Program-made: the position numbers and the translations under genes
Assembly: GCA_963842455.1 (NCBI GenBank)
Contig: CAWJHE010000014.1
Span: forward strand, 558,001-622,000
Direction: 5' to 3'
Length of the DNA: 64,000 bases
Source: CAWJHE01 sp963842455
Lineage (GTDB): Bacteria; Chloroflexota; Anaerolineae; Anaerolineales; UBA4823
Notes under the pieces: model-generated
The model's database searches: none
Told to the model about the DNA's origin: nothing
What the model saw: only the letters and a program-made list of their open reading frames with translations
Part shown: piece after piece, positions 47,271 to 57,242 of the stretch
Position numbering within the stretch: the stretch's first letter is position 1
How the letters are laid out: each line of letters opens with the position of its first letter

Positions 47271-47495
47271 TGTAGTCTCTACCTTTATTGCTTTTCTTGC
47301 GCTTACATATCTTAAGACGCAAGTTTTAAAAAAAAGATACGGGCAATTCGACGAATATTTAGATTAATTTTTTCTAATAATAGGAAATCATCTTGAAGTG
47401 TTCAATTGCCTTCAAGAAGAGTATTGCTAGCTCTGAGCATAAATCGTGTATAATTCATATGTTCTGGGCGCACGGATTGAGAGAGGCAGCAAAGA

Positions 47496-48305
47496 ATGTC
47501 ATTTCTTATTGCGGTCGCGAATCACAAAGGTGGGGTAGCCAAAACAACGACCTCCTTCTCACTTGGCGGTGCACTGGCTCAAAACGGTTATGAAGTATTA
47601 TTGGTCGACCTGGATTGCCAGGCCAACCTTACCCAAGCCTGCGGCGTTGATCCCTTACAAACCTCTGGTTCCATCATCAATGTATTCTACGATTGGGCTT
47701 CCTTGACCGGGGTTAGCCGCGCCACGAAGATACCCGGAATGGATCTGGTGCCATCCCATCCCAGTATGGAGCTTGCCGAACGCTTTCTCCCGGTGCGGAA
47801 AAATTACGAAACTATTTTGCAAAGTGTGAGCCACCGTTGGCTCAATTATGACTATGTTATCTTTGACTGCCCGCCATCCCTGGGAGCAGTTACAACCAAT
47901 GCTCTCAACGCAGCCGATCTCCTGGTCATTCCTGTGACGCCTGAAATCTTTGCCCTGGAAGCTCTAAAGAAGATGCTGGTAATCGTAGAGCAAACACGCC
48001 AATCCGGCAATGCCAACTTACAATATCGCTTGCTGGTAACCATGCTGGATGTTCGCCTGCGAATCCACAACGAGCTTTATGAATTCCTTTCCAACAAGTT
48101 CAGCAAGACTCTTTTTAAACAAACCATCCAGATCGATACCAGGCTGCGTGAGAGTGTAGCAGCCGGCTTACCCATCACGTCCTACGCGCCTCACAGCCGC
48201 AGCGCCCAACAATACCTGGCGTTGTCGGAGGAGATCCACCAGCATGCCCGGCAAGAAATTTCAAGCTCAATTAGAAAACCTGTTTTCCAACAGCAACGCG
48301 GCTGA
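47496..48305 (+). CDS. parA: ParA/Soj-family ATPase
   Basis: 269 residues with the deviant Walker A NHKGGVAKTTTS, LVDLDCQANLT (Walker A') and YVIFDCPPSLG (Walker B). ParA proteins segregate chromosomes or position cargo along the nucleoid. No ParB or parS-like site is visible next to it; instead a PAS-domain protein overlaps its end by 62 bp. So this may be an orphan ParA for protein positioning. Confidence 0.92.
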   Translation: MSFLIAVANHKGGVAKTTTSFSLGGALAQNGYEVLLVDLDCQANLTQACGVDPLQTSGSIINVFYDWASLTGVSRATKIPGMDLVPSHPSMELAERFLPVRKNYETILQSVSHRWLNYDYVIFDCPPSLGAVTTNALNAADLLVIPVTPEIFALEALKKMLVIVEQTRQSGNANLQYRLLVTMLDVRLRIHNELYEFLSNKFSKTLFKQTIQIDTRLRESVAAGLPITSYAPHSRSAQQYLALSEEIHQHARQEISSSIRKPVFQQQRG

Positions 48306-49336
48306 GATCAAACCTGAAGCTTCATCAGGCGCGGCTTTCCCCGGTTGGGTGTGGGAATGCGATCTTCAGGGGAAAATCACTTATTGCAGTCCTGAAGTCG
48401 AACAGGCTTTAGGTGTTCAAGCATCCGAGTTTATCTCACAAAATCTGCTCAACTATCGCTTGTCGCCTGAATCAGTGGAAGGTATGGCTGAGCTGCTGCG
48501 GGACATTGAGCAACCCAAAAGCTTTATTAACCTCCTATAAACATCATAGCGGTGCGATGCTGCCGGTGAATCTGTATGTACTCGGAAAATGGGTTGACGA
48601 GGATGGTCGTTCGATTGTCCGTGGTTTTTCTCAACTCCAATTATTGGAAGATAAGCCTGTACCTGAACCCGATGCTCCAACACAGAAGCCTACAGATACT
48701 GCTGCAATAAGCCCGGATCAGTTTGAAACAACGCCTATTGAGGCTCCTCATGCTGAATCGGATCATAAAAAAATAAAAATTGGCAGCCAGTTAATCATGG
48801 AGATTTTAAAACATCTCAAGGAAACAACTAAAGCCATCCGCTTAGCCAAATACAGCCGCATCTTGCTCACCACTATCCAGGAGAATGTTGAGGATACAAC
48901 GTCGGGGAAAGAAAGAATAGAGTACTTGTTTGGTAAACGAGTGATTGCCTATCCAAGTCTGACGGTCACCCAACTGGTTCATCGCCTGGAGTGGGGCAAT
49001 AAGCTGGATTTAACTGAATCGGAAAAAGAATTTGTGATGAACAACCGCTTTCAAACGGGCAACTTGCTGGGGAGGATCCGCCAGCAACTTGGTAACAAAA
49101 TCATTTTAAAAGCGGATAAATCCTGGATCGAAGTGATCATCCGAACCGAAGGTAACCAACCTGCAACGATCGAACTTCAATCGAATGCTAATCCTGACCC
49201 GGATCATCAACTAACATTAGACGAATTCATCCATGACCCCTTGGTGCTGATGCCAAGTTTACGCCAGGCTATCCTGCACCCCAAACAAACAAATGAAAAT
49301 CTGGAGCGTGGGGTCGATTTCCTTATCCCCCTGTAG
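48244..49336 (+). CDS. PAS-domain protein coupled to ParA (frameshifted)
   Basis: The N-terminal frame (48244-48540) holds a PAS core (FPGWVWECDLQGKITYCSPEVEQALGVQASEFISQNLLNYRL). A shift near 48530 leads into YKHHSGAMLPVNLYVLGKWVDEDGRSIVRGFSQ, the end of the PAS domain, then a linker and about 190 helical residues (LIMEILKHLKETTKAIRLAKYSRILLTTIQENVED) of no known family. About 360 residues joined. No kinase or output domain seen. The 62-bp overlap with parA shows co-translation. Confidence 0.78.
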
Positions 49337-49342
49337 AAAAAT

Positions 49343-51197
49343 TCAATCCGCTTCGGGTATATCCACCGGTAACCCTTCCATCGCCATAATACGTAGAGCA
49401 TTAGTGGTTGGGCTGGCGCCAGGACGGATGTTGTAATCAAAAACCAGCCGCCCATCCTCTACACGATCCCGAAAATGGTAATTCTTCAGCATTGGATGGT
49501 ATTCGGCCAGGCTGGCCAGTTCCAGGTCGTGCGTGGCGACTAATCCGATACCGTTACCCTGCAAAGCTGCCTGCAAGTAAGCCCTACTACCGATCAAACG
49601 TTCGCGATTGTTCGTGCCACGGAATATTTCGTCGATCAGGTAAAGCACGGGGTATGGATCATCAACTGGTAAAGGCGGCGCCTGAAGTTTTTTCAGCAGG
49701 CTGCTCAAGCATTTGACTTCGGCGTAGAAATATGAAAATCCATCACTGATGGAATCACTGATGCGAATACAGGAATGCAGTCGCAGAGGTCGTGACTGCC
49801 AGGATGTTGCCAATACGGCAGCCCCAGCATAAGCCAGGCAAAGGTTGACACCCACGGTTTTAATGAAAGTGCTTTTCCCAGCCATATTGGAACCTGTGAT
49901 TAACGCCACCTCCCCTTTCTTCTCCAGGCTGAAATGATTGGCTACCCTCGACTGCGGGGGCAGCAGTGGGTGGGCTAAGTGCTCTGCCCGAAACAATACA
50001 GGCTGCGTGGGTTGGATATCAGGGAAGCTGTTGCCAGCCTGGGAGCGGCTGAAATCCGCCAGGGATATAAGCGCTTCAATTTGATACAGACGGTCTAACC
50101 AGAGCGGTAACTGTACTGCCAGGCGGCTGCGAAACCGGATTGCCAGGGCTGCCCAAAAATAGTCCCAGGGCAAAAAAATATTCAGAAGTATCCCCATTAC
50201 CGGGTTCATGCGTAAACCTACCGCTGCAGTCACCCATTTAAGGCGGCGCAGGATGGCTGAAGGGGCATCACCAGGCTGGCAAAAGGGCTTGCAAAGCTCG
50301 CCAATCGAAGGCATCCGCTGATAATCAGCCCTTTCCAGGTACTGTAAAACCGGTCTCAGTTTCCCAAGCTCGGCATCCAGAACGGCAACCTGGTCCAGAA
50401 TTTCCATATTCTCTCTACCGGTGAAGTTGTAAAAGCTAAGATACACAAGCGCGCTGATGATCCAGATGGCAGGCCAATCCAACACCGCATTCCCCAGGAA
50501 TAGCCCCAGGGTCAGAAAAGCAAGCAAGGAGGCTAAAGGCAGGCTCCAGCGGAGTTTCTGCGAGGAGAATTCCACCTTTAACCAGGAAAGGATCTGGTCC
50601 CCGCGTAGATGCTCCCTGGAGTGCCAATTGAAAAACCAGCTGCAAGCGCATGCCAAAGCGAGGTACACAGGTTAGCTCCTTCACCCAATTCTGCCTGCGG
50701 GTGATTGTCTCAAGGTCCGGTTCAGGATGTGATAGCCAATGCGCTAAACGCTGTGAGCCTTGTTCCGAGATAGATTGGTCGATGAGATGATGCAAGGAGC
50801 GAGGTCCAGTCAAATCCAGATCAATTTCCAGGGCGTTACGGACACGCTGCTCAGGCAAGCTGCGGTAAGGCAGGTTTTCCCAATCCAATTGACTGCGAGC
50901 CAATTGGCGCTGGTAGATTGCCTGCCAAAGTTGGAACTTGCGGATCCAATTATCTAGCCTTTGGTGGAAAGCTACGATCACCACAAAAACCAACAGTGAT
51001 GCAGCGAAGACCAGCCAGCCAGCCGTGTTGCCTGCAGCCATGGCTGCCAACCAGGTGAGCAAGGCGCCTGCGGCAAAAGCCAGCATGCGAAAAACAGAAA
51101 AACGCTGGCTGAGCAACTGCAAAGACTGGATTTTGCTTTGCAATCTTTTAAGCTTGTGGATCAAGTGGTTATTCACTACAGATTGGGTATAATCCAT
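49343..51197 (-). CDS. MutS-like ATPase with N-terminal membrane segments (frameshifted)
   Basis: The N-terminus from ATG 51197 has two hydrophobic segments (FRMLAFAAGALLTWLAAMAA and AGWLVFAASLLVFVVIVAF), then a lever/clamp-like region; a second hydrophobic pair (LPLASLLAFLTLGLFLG, AIWIISALVYLSF) follows. The C-terminal ATPase is clear: ALITGSNMAGKSTFIKTVG (Walker A), YLIDEIFRGTNNRERLIGS (Walker B), LVATHDLELASL. A frame break in a T-run near 50630 splits the gene. About 617 residues joined. The mismatch-binding domain of MutS1 is missing, so this is not the normal repair protein but a membrane-bound relative. Confidence 0.85.
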
Positions 51198-51272
51198 ATT
51201 CAAGGTCGTTTTTTTGAGTTTTTTCCAGGTTAGCACCCGGCATTCACTTATTGCCGTAGATTATACTTGATA

Positions 51273-51284
51273 GATCGTACGATC
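51273..51284. promoter_or_regulatory. 12-bp perfect palindrome in a divergent promoter region
   Basis: GATCGTACGATC lies between the divergent MutS-like and DUF4010 genes. Its place suggests a regulator site; no regulator is encoded nearby. Confidence 0.35.
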
Positions 51285-51326
51285 ATCGTTTAGATGAAAT
51301 CTTCCATTTCCAGGAGGAAAACCGGC

Positions 51327-52598
51327 ATGGAGTACACAGATTTATTTATCCGTTTCGGCGTAGCCATGGGGATTGGCTTCCTGATTGGCTTACAACGAGA
51401 GTACGCCTTTCGGGATTCTAACCGGGAATTGGTAGCCGGGGAACGTACATTTGCTCTCATGGGCCTGGTCGGCGCGTTGGCGGCTTTTTCAGCAGAAGTG
51501 CTCAATCTACCAGCAGTTTTCGTGGGGATATTTGTCGTAGTTGGTCTGGTAACAGCGGTCTCTTATTTCGTTGATGCATGGCGTGGTTTTATTGGTCTGA
51601 CCACGGAGATCACCATCTTAATCGTGGTGATTTTAGGCGCGCTGTGCTACTGGGGGCATCTTACCCTGGCAGTCGCATTGGGAATTGCCACCGCAGTCCT
51701 GCTTTCCCTAAAGATCGAGACCGACCGGTTGGTGCAGGCATTAACCCGCGAAGATATCGTCTCAGCGCTTAAGCTGGCGGTAATCAGCGCTATTATCTTG
51801 CCAGTTTTACCGAATCAGCCCATCGGACCTCCCCCGCTGGATGTTTTCAATCCGTTTAAAATTTGGCTGATGGTGGTTTTTATCTCGGCTATCAATTTTC
51901 TTGGATATGTATTGATCAAAATCATTGGCCCAGAACAGGGTATCGGTTTGACCGGCTTGTTGGGCGGTATGGTATCCAGCACCAGTGTGACACTGAGCCT
52001 ATCCGAGCGCAGCCGGCGCGATACCTGGCTGGGAGGTTCTTTTGCGCTAGCGATCATTGTTGCGTGGACGGTGATGTTTGCCGCGTGTGATCATTTACGT
52101 CGGCATCCTCAGCCGTCCACTTATTAGCAGAAATCTGGCTGCCTCTGGCTGTGGCAGGCTTGCTGGGAATCGCGTATACCTGGATATTGGCTCGTTCTCA
52201 CCGCGCCGCCGCTCCAAGAAAAAGAGAAAATGGAGTTTTCTAACCCTCTGGATTTATGGGCAGCCATAAAGTTCGGTTTAATCTATGCACTCATCCTGGT
52301 GGTTGCCCGTAGCGCACAACTCTATTTTGGCAATACTGGTATCCTGGTCTCAAGCATCTTGGCTGGCCTGGCAGATGTCGATGCGATTACCCTTTCCTTG
52401 ACTGAATTAACCAAACGCAACGAAATTGGGTTGGATATCGCTGGGCTGGCAGTTGTGCTGGCAACGATGTCCAACACCGTGGTCAAAGGCGGCATTGTCA
52501 TTTTTACCGGTCATCCAAACCTGCGTAAAGCCATTTTGCCGGGTTTCTTGCTTATCCTGGCAGCCGGTATCATCCTGGCTGTGATCACCTTCGCTTGA
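51327..52598 (+). CDS. MgtC/DUF4010 membrane protein (several frame breaks)
   Basis: N-terminal MgtC-like part (IRFGVAMGIGFLIGLQREYA, ERTFALMGLVGALAAF) followed by a DUF4010 domain (GLTGLLGGMVSSTSVTLSLSERSR and VSSILAGLADVDAITLSLTEL, two inverted copies), with about 12 membrane helices. ATG at 51327 follows AGGAGG. The frame breaks near 52080, 52120 and 52215 and returns to the original frame, ending at 52598. About 420 residues. Transport role presumed, substrate unknown. Confidence 0.85.
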
Positions 52599-52618
52599 AA
52601 TGGATGGGTCTGCAACCC

Positions 52619-53683
52619 CTAACAGAGATCAACGGTACAGCCCAAACCCGGTGTTTCGGTGGCGATTAGCCAGCCATCCTTCAATGAAAATCCCAGCCTG
52701 GTGGGATCATTGATTAAGTCCAGGTGTCCATCCAGGTCCCCGTATTTTACATTCGGGCTGGAGAGAGCAAAACTTAAGCCAGCAGCGATTAGGAGAGCAG
52801 GTTCAACCAGGCAGCCGACCATGCTAACAACACCTGCCGCGCGTGCAATCGCATCCATCTGGCGAGCGCCGCGCAAGCCTCCGCCTGCAGCCACCTTAAT
52901 GCTAAGCCCATGGACGCGCCGGTCGCCCAACAACGCAAGAGCCGATTCAGGACCTGTGACACTCTGATCTGCAAGGATTGGCACCGGGCTGACCCGTGTA
53001 ACCTGTGTCAAGCCATCCAAATTTCCTGCCGCTACGGGTTGTTCGAACATTTCCAAATGATTGCTTAAAGCCCTGGCAACATCCAGGGCTTGCTGAACGT
53101 TGTAGCCACCATCCGCATCCAATCGTAAAATGACTTCCGGTAAAGCTCGCCGAATGGCGCGAATACGCTGGACATCCAGCTCTGGGTTTTCCCCACCCTT
53201 GACCTTGAGCATTCTGAAACCCTGCCCAGCCCAACGCTGTGCCATTTCGACGCTCTCGGAAACAGATGAGAGCGGTATGGTGACGGAGGTCTGTATTCGG
53301 TTGCGATAACCGCCTAAAATGCGGTAAAGTGGAATACCTGCAATCAGCCCTAAAAGATCATGGAAGAGCAAATCAAAAGCGCAAAGTGCAGCGGGTGATT
53401 TTTGGATGACCGGAGAAAGTTGTGCCAGTGAATATTCTAAATTGGTCGGATGCAGATCAGGCACCATGCTGGCAGCCTGGAGACAGGCTTTGATCGCCTT
53501 TTCTGGGGTCTCAGCAGTCAAATCCGGATGTGCGACACCGCATCCCCAGGCATTGCGCCCATCACGCGTATCTGCGCGCACAAATATGGCTGTCACCTGG
53601 TGAATAGGGGCAATACCGGCCATACGCACCGGTTGGCGCAACTTCAACTCTACCGGGCAAACCTCGACCTTCGTAATCTGCAT
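52619..53683 (-). CDS. Enolase-superfamily enzyme (MLE/dipeptide-epimerase type)
   Basis: 354 residues, mandelate-racemase-like. Catalytic KxK in LKVKGGENP, metal ligands in LRLDADGGYN (Asp), MFEQPV (Glu) and ILADQSV (Asp), and the opposite base Lys in LSIKVAAGGGL. This set fits the muconate-lactonising subgroup, which includes L-Ala-D/L-Glu epimerases and o-succinylbenzoate synthases. No menaquinone genes are near, so a dipeptide or N-acylamino acid epimerase is more likely. ATG at 53683 follows GGGAGG. Confidence 0.9.
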   Translation of the reverse strand: MQITKVEVCPVELKLRQPVRMAGIAPIHQVTAIFVRADTRDGRNAWGCGVAHPDLTAETPEKAIKACLQAASMVPDLHPTNLEYSLAQLSPVIQKSPAALCAFDLLFHDLLGLIAGIPLYRILGGYRNRIQTSVTIPLSSVSESVEMAQRWAGQGFRMLKVKGGENPELDVQRIRAIRRALPEVILRLDADGGYNVQQALDVARALSNHLEMFEQPVAAGNLDGLTQVTRVSPVPILADQSVTGPESALALLGDRRVHGLSIKVAAGGGLRGARQMDAIARAAGVVSMVGCLVEPALLIAAGLSFALSSPNVKYGDLDGHLDLINDPTRLGFSLKDGWLIATETPGLGCTVDLC

Positions 53684-53913
53684 CTTGAACCTCCCACAAG
53701 CTGTGGATTAATTGAACGCGTGTCTTTGATGGCATTCGATCGCCGGTTTGACTAAATTATACAACGCTTCCCAGAAACTACTCATTTATCCCCCCTAGCT
53801 CTCAAATGTCAGATCTCACCAATACTACCTCTTCGCCAGCCTATGTAATTTTTTTTGATGTCTCTATTTATAAAAAAAAATTAGCAGGTTAGAAATGAAC
53901 AAATCCATGTTGC

Positions 53914-54444
53914 TCACTTCCCGCGCCACAATCTTGGAAACAAAAAAGGGGTTTCTTTCTTGTAATCCAAATATTCCTGGCCAAATCTTTCAGTCAACTC
54001 CTTTGTCTCATGAATAAAGATAAATGTTAGCAATGCGCTGTGAACAACGATTGAGAGAAGGACGACTACACCAGATCCCATCCAAAAACCAATTCCCGTG
54101 TAAAAGAGCAGCGCCCCCAGGGTCATCGGATTACGGGTATGCGCATAAGGGCCAAGTGTTATCAATCTCTGCGTGGGCACCTTGGGTGCAGGCGTGCCTT
54201 TTCCAAAGGTGTATTGAATGGAGACTGACCAGACAACCAGGGATATTCCTACCAGGGTTAGGAAAAGTCCACCCACCCAATTGACCCAGCTCAAAGATAA
54301 CCGCAGCCAGTCGCCACTTGCCCATCCAATTCCTGCTGCCAGGATCGCCATCAACAGCAGACCAAAAGAGAAAAGCACAACCACTCTTTTTCGCAGCTTT
54401 TCGGGATTAGGCTTTGGTTGTTCCATTTTAGCATTCCTTATCAT
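53914..54444 (-). CDS. Isoprenylcysteine methyltransferase-like membrane protein
   Basis: 176 residues, four membrane segments. GPYAHTRNPMTLGALLFYTGIGFW and the C-terminal ETKELTERFGQEYLDYKKETPFLFP are the SAM-binding NP-x(n)-G-x-E/YxxY pattern of the ICMT/PEMT family. In bacteria these methylate lipids or unknown small molecules. Start either at 54444 or at the ATG at 54426 (MEQPKPN). Confidence 0.85.
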   Translation of the reverse strand: MIRNAKMEQPKPNPEKLRKRVVVLFSFGLLLMAILAAGIGWASGDWLRLSLSWVNWVGGLFLTLVGISLVVWSVSIQYTFGKGTPAPKVPTQRLITLGPYAHTRNPMTLGALLFYTGIGFWMGSGVVVLLSIVVHSALLTFIFIHETKELTERFGQEYLDYKKETPFLFPRLWRGK

Positions 54445-54534
54445 GTGTGGATTCCACTCGTTCTGGACTTAAACCTCGATGTATATAAAATCTAGATAAC
54501 TTGAGCATACACGAATTATTAGCTTTTTCCTATT

Positions 54535-54571
54535 ACTTTAGTCGGATTTCACTCCGAAATCCGACTAAAGT
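54535..54571. repeat. 16-bp perfect inverted repeat with 5-nt loop
   Basis: Bases 54535-54550 and 54556-54571 are exact reverse complements around ACTCC. Neither side has a T-run. It may be a repeated palindromic element or an unusual terminator in the gap between the divergent genes at 54444 and 54638. Confidence 0.7.
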
Positions 54572-54637
54572 TGTATACATACTCAGAAAATAAGCTTACA
54601 CTGAGATAACCATACAGAAAGAATAAAGGTATTCAAT

Positions 54638-54919
54638 ATGACTAAATTCCTGAGTAAATGGTTTCGAAAATTTCATCGTTGGATTGCTATTCCAACCGCT
54701 CTGGCTATCCCAGTGGCTGTGATTCTCAAATTGATTGGTAGTGAACAACTCCTGGCGGCTTGGGAAAAAATTGAAATGATCCCCTCTCTATTAATGCTGA
54801 TTATGGCAATTAGTGGGTCTTATTTGTTTCTGCTCCCCTATATTGTCAAGGGACAGCGGAAGAAAAAAGTTGCTCCTACCAGCGAAAGAAAACAACCTTC
54901 CGCAGTCGAACAAGTGTAA
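54638..54919 (+). CDS. Small two-helix membrane protein, unknown
   Basis: 93 residues: a basic start (KFLSKWFRKFHRWIAI), hydrophobic segments around residues 20-35 and 47-70, and a charged tail (KGQRKKKVAPTSERKQP). The arrangement resembles small PepSY-like or cytochrome-b-like membrane proteins, but no firm assignment is possible. A terminator follows 38 bp later. Confidence 0.6.
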   Translation: MTKFLSKWFRKFHRWIAIPTALAIPVAVILKLIGSEQLLAAWEKIEMIPSLLMLIMAISGSYLFLLPYIVKGQRKKKVAPTSERKQPSAVEQV

Positions 54920-54956
54920 CGCCTGGTTTACCACAATCAGTCATGTGTTTTGACAC

Positions 54957-54984
54957 GAAAAACCCGCCATGATGGCGGGTTTTA
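54957..54984. terminator. Bidirectional terminator
   Basis: A perfect 10-bp stem (AACCCGCCAT/ATGGCGGGTT, 54961-54970 with 54972-54981) has TTTT on the plus side and TTTTT on the minus side, serving both the 54638 gene and tRNA-Lys. Confidence 0.9.
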
Positions 54985-54993
54985 TGCTTCAGG

Positions 54994-55067
54994 TGACCCA
55001 TATAGGACTTGAACCTATAACCAACTGATTAAGAGTCAGCTGCTCTGCCGGATTGAGCTAATGGGCC
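54994..55067 (-). tRNA. tRNA-Lys (CTT)
   Basis: Minus-strand cloverleaf: acceptor GGCCCAT/ATGGGTC (one G-U), D-arm GCTC-AATCCGGCA-GAGC, anticodon loop CTCTTAA with anticodon CTT (reads AAG), T-arm TTCAAGTC. Discriminator A. The remaining 55068-55211 gap is AT-rich leader. Confidence 0.95.
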
Positions 55068-55211
55068 TTGCGCCGCAATATTATACCGCAAAGAAATCCT
55101 CTGTCAACTTTGTTTTCAAAATAAATTCCACCTTTAACTTTAGTTAGGTCTTATACCATTGCTGGACCGATCGATTACAATAATTCTGGGACCCTAACAG
55201 GAGGTATTTGC

Positions 55212-56216
55212 ATGCACTTTGGATTAGATATTGCGGATGTGCCCGGTATCAGCGTCGGGCATGCCGAAAATAACGAAGCCCTAACCGGCTGCACCGTGAT
55301 CTTGTGTGAGACAGGCGCTATCGGCGGGGTCGATCAGCGCGGTGGAGCACCAGGTACACGCGAGACGGACCTGCTACGACCTTTGCACCTGGTCGAAAGA
55401 ATTCACGCAATTTTATTAGCCGGCGGCTCAGCTTTTGGTTTGGATGCGGCTGCCGGGGTGATGCAGTACCTGGAAGAACGGCAGGTGGGTTTTGATGCCG
55501 GTGTTGCCAGGGTACCGATTGTCCCAGCGGCAGTGATCTTTGATTTAAACCTGGGGCGCGCGGATATCCGTCCGGATGCGCGCATGGGCTACCAGGCATG
55601 CTTGCAGGCCGGAAAAAGCCCGGTTCCGCAAGGTAACGTCGGGGCAGGAATGGGCGCCAGTGTCGGAAAAATCTTGGGAATGGGGCAGGCTACAAAGTCT
55701 GGAACTGGAAGTGCAAGCATCTCAACCGCTGATGGATTAGTGGTTGGGGCGCTTATGATTGTAAATGCATTCGGAGAGGTTGTGGATGCCAACCATGGGA
55801 GGATCCTGGCTGGAGTACGCACCATTGGGGGCATATCAGGAACAAGCCCTGAAACATTTCCATTTACTTCCACCTTGGATTTAATGCTCAAATTTAGCTC
55901 TCAACAACCGCCCGCCTTTGGTCAAACCCAAAACACGGTGATTGGCGTGGTGGCAACCAATGCAGGCTTAAGCAAAGAACAAGCCAACCTGGTGGCGCAA
56001 ATGGCTCAGGACGGCGTGGCGCGTTCCATCAGACCAGCCCACACCCTGGTTGATGGCGATACCCTTTTTGCGATATCTACTGCAAACCACAAAGCCGATG
56101 TAAATCTGGTGGGCGCCCTGGCTGCAGAGGCCGTTTCCGAGGCAATTTCCCGGGCGGTAATGTCTGCTGAGTCAGTGTCTGGCTTGCCTAGTGCAAATGA
56201 TATCCTAAATGCGTAA
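55212..56216 (+). CDS. P1-family (DmpA-like) N-terminal nucleophile peptidase
   Basis: 334 residues of the DmpA/BapA family of self-cleaving aminopeptidases and amidases. DVPGISVGHAENNEALTGCTVILCE, VDQRGGAPGTRETDLL and the LAGGSAFGLDAAAGVMQYLEE block are characteristic; GVVATNAGLSKEQANLVAQMAQDGVARSIRP is the usual C-terminal region. The typical nucleophile Ser at the autocleavage site cannot be placed with certainty. ATG at 55212 follows AGGAGG. Possibly one transcript with the next gene (14 bp). Confidence 0.9.
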   Translation: MHFGLDIADVPGISVGHAENNEALTGCTVILCETGAIGGVDQRGGAPGTRETDLLRPLHLVERIHAILLAGGSAFGLDAAAGVMQYLEERQVGFDAGVARVPIVPAAVIFDLNLGRADIRPDARMGYQACLQAGKSPVPQGNVGAGMGASVGKILGMGQATKSGTGSASISTADGLVVGALMIVNAFGEVVDANHGRILAGVRTIGGISGTSPETFPFTSTLDLMLKFSSQQPPAFGQTQNTVIGVVATNAGLSKEQANLVAQMAQDGVARSIRPAHTLVDGDTLFAISTANHKADVNLVGALAAEAVSEAISRAVMSAESVSGLPSANDILNA

Positions 56217-56230
56217 ATGGTAAATAAACA

Positions 56231-57241
56231 ATGATGAATCAAAAAACAAACAATGATTCAATTCTGATTGTCGAAGATAATGATGTTCTCCGGCAAGGTC
56301 TAATCGATATGTTATCGTATGAAGGCTATAAGGTCTTTGGAGCTCGCAACGGGCTGGAAGCCCTCGACCAGATGAACAACGTCAATCCAGAATTGGTTAT
56401 CTCGGATGTCAGCATGCCATTGATGGATGGCTTTTCTTTCTTCCAGGCGCTAAGAAATCGCCAGGAATGGGTGACCGTCCCCTTCATCTTTCTCACCGCC
56501 CGGGTTGATCCGGTGGATGTTTTGGAAGGGAAGAATCTTGGGGCTGATGATTACTTGACGAAACCGATCACTCGTGAAGAGCTGGTCACGGCCATCCAAT
56601 CCAGGCTGGCGCGCATGCGCCAGCTCCAAACCGCACAAATGCACCAGGCTTACCAGGAAAGCTTGAAAGTGATGGCTAATGCTATTGACCAGCGTGACCC
56701 GCTCATTCTTGGGCACGTAGACCGGGTGACTGAATACGCTCAGGTGCTGGCGCGCTACCTGGGATGGAATGAACAACAATTGGAAGAATTGCGTTTTGGA
56801 GCGATTTTGCATGATATCGGAAAAATCCACATTTCCGAACAAACCCTTTTCAAAACCACTCCCTTAGATGACCAAGAATGGCAAGAAATCCGCCAGCATT
56901 CGAACAATGGCGCAGAAATGCTCAAAGATGTAACCCAGCTGGCGGATGTCATTCCGTATGTGCGCCACCATCACGAGAATTGGGACGGCACAGGCTACCC
57001 AGACGGCCTGGCAGGTGAGGCAATTCCCTTAGGGGCGCGCATTTTGGCGATCGCTGACGCCTTCGATGCTATGACTTCGCCTCACCGTTATGGAGCAGTA
57101 CGCTCTCTCGAAGAAGCCATGGACGAATTACAGGAGGGTTCCGGAACTCGTTACGATCCAAAAATGATCCGCATTTTCACCATCGCCTGGCATAACGGAG
57201 AAATTTTCAAGATTGCTGCTAACTTGAACCAGGTGCATTAA
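56231..57241 (+). CDS. Response regulator with HD-GYP c-di-GMP phosphodiesterase domain
   Basis: 336 residues. The receiver (1-125) has ILIVEDND, the phosphorylated Asp in VISDVSMPLMDG and Lys in LTKPITREE. The HD-GYP domain (about 140-325) has the HD pair in AILHDIGKIH and the GYP loop in ENWDGTGYPDGLAGEAIP. It should hydrolyse c-di-GMP under control of a histidine kinase, which is not in the window. Start ATG at 56231. Confidence 0.94.
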   Translation: MMNQKTNNDSILIVEDNDVLRQGLIDMLSYEGYKVFGARNGLEALDQMNNVNPELVISDVSMPLMDGFSFFQALRNRQEWVTVPFIFLTARVDPVDVLEGKNLGADDYLTKPITREELVTAIQSRLARMRQLQTAQMHQAYQESLKVMANAIDQRDPLILGHVDRVTEYAQVLARYLGWNEQQLEELRFGAILHDIGKIHISEQTLFKTTPLDDQEWQEIRQHSNNGAEMLKDVTQLADVIPYVRHHHENWDGTGYPDGLAGEAIPLGARILAIADAFDAMTSPHRYGAVRSLEEAMDELQEGSGTRYDPKMIRIFTIAWHNGEIFKIAANLNQVH

Positions 57242-57242
57242 A

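Noticed and set aside
47198..47290. c-di-GMP or other known riboswitch
   Set aside because: None of the conserved core bases of the riboswitches I know are present; only simple stems are seen.
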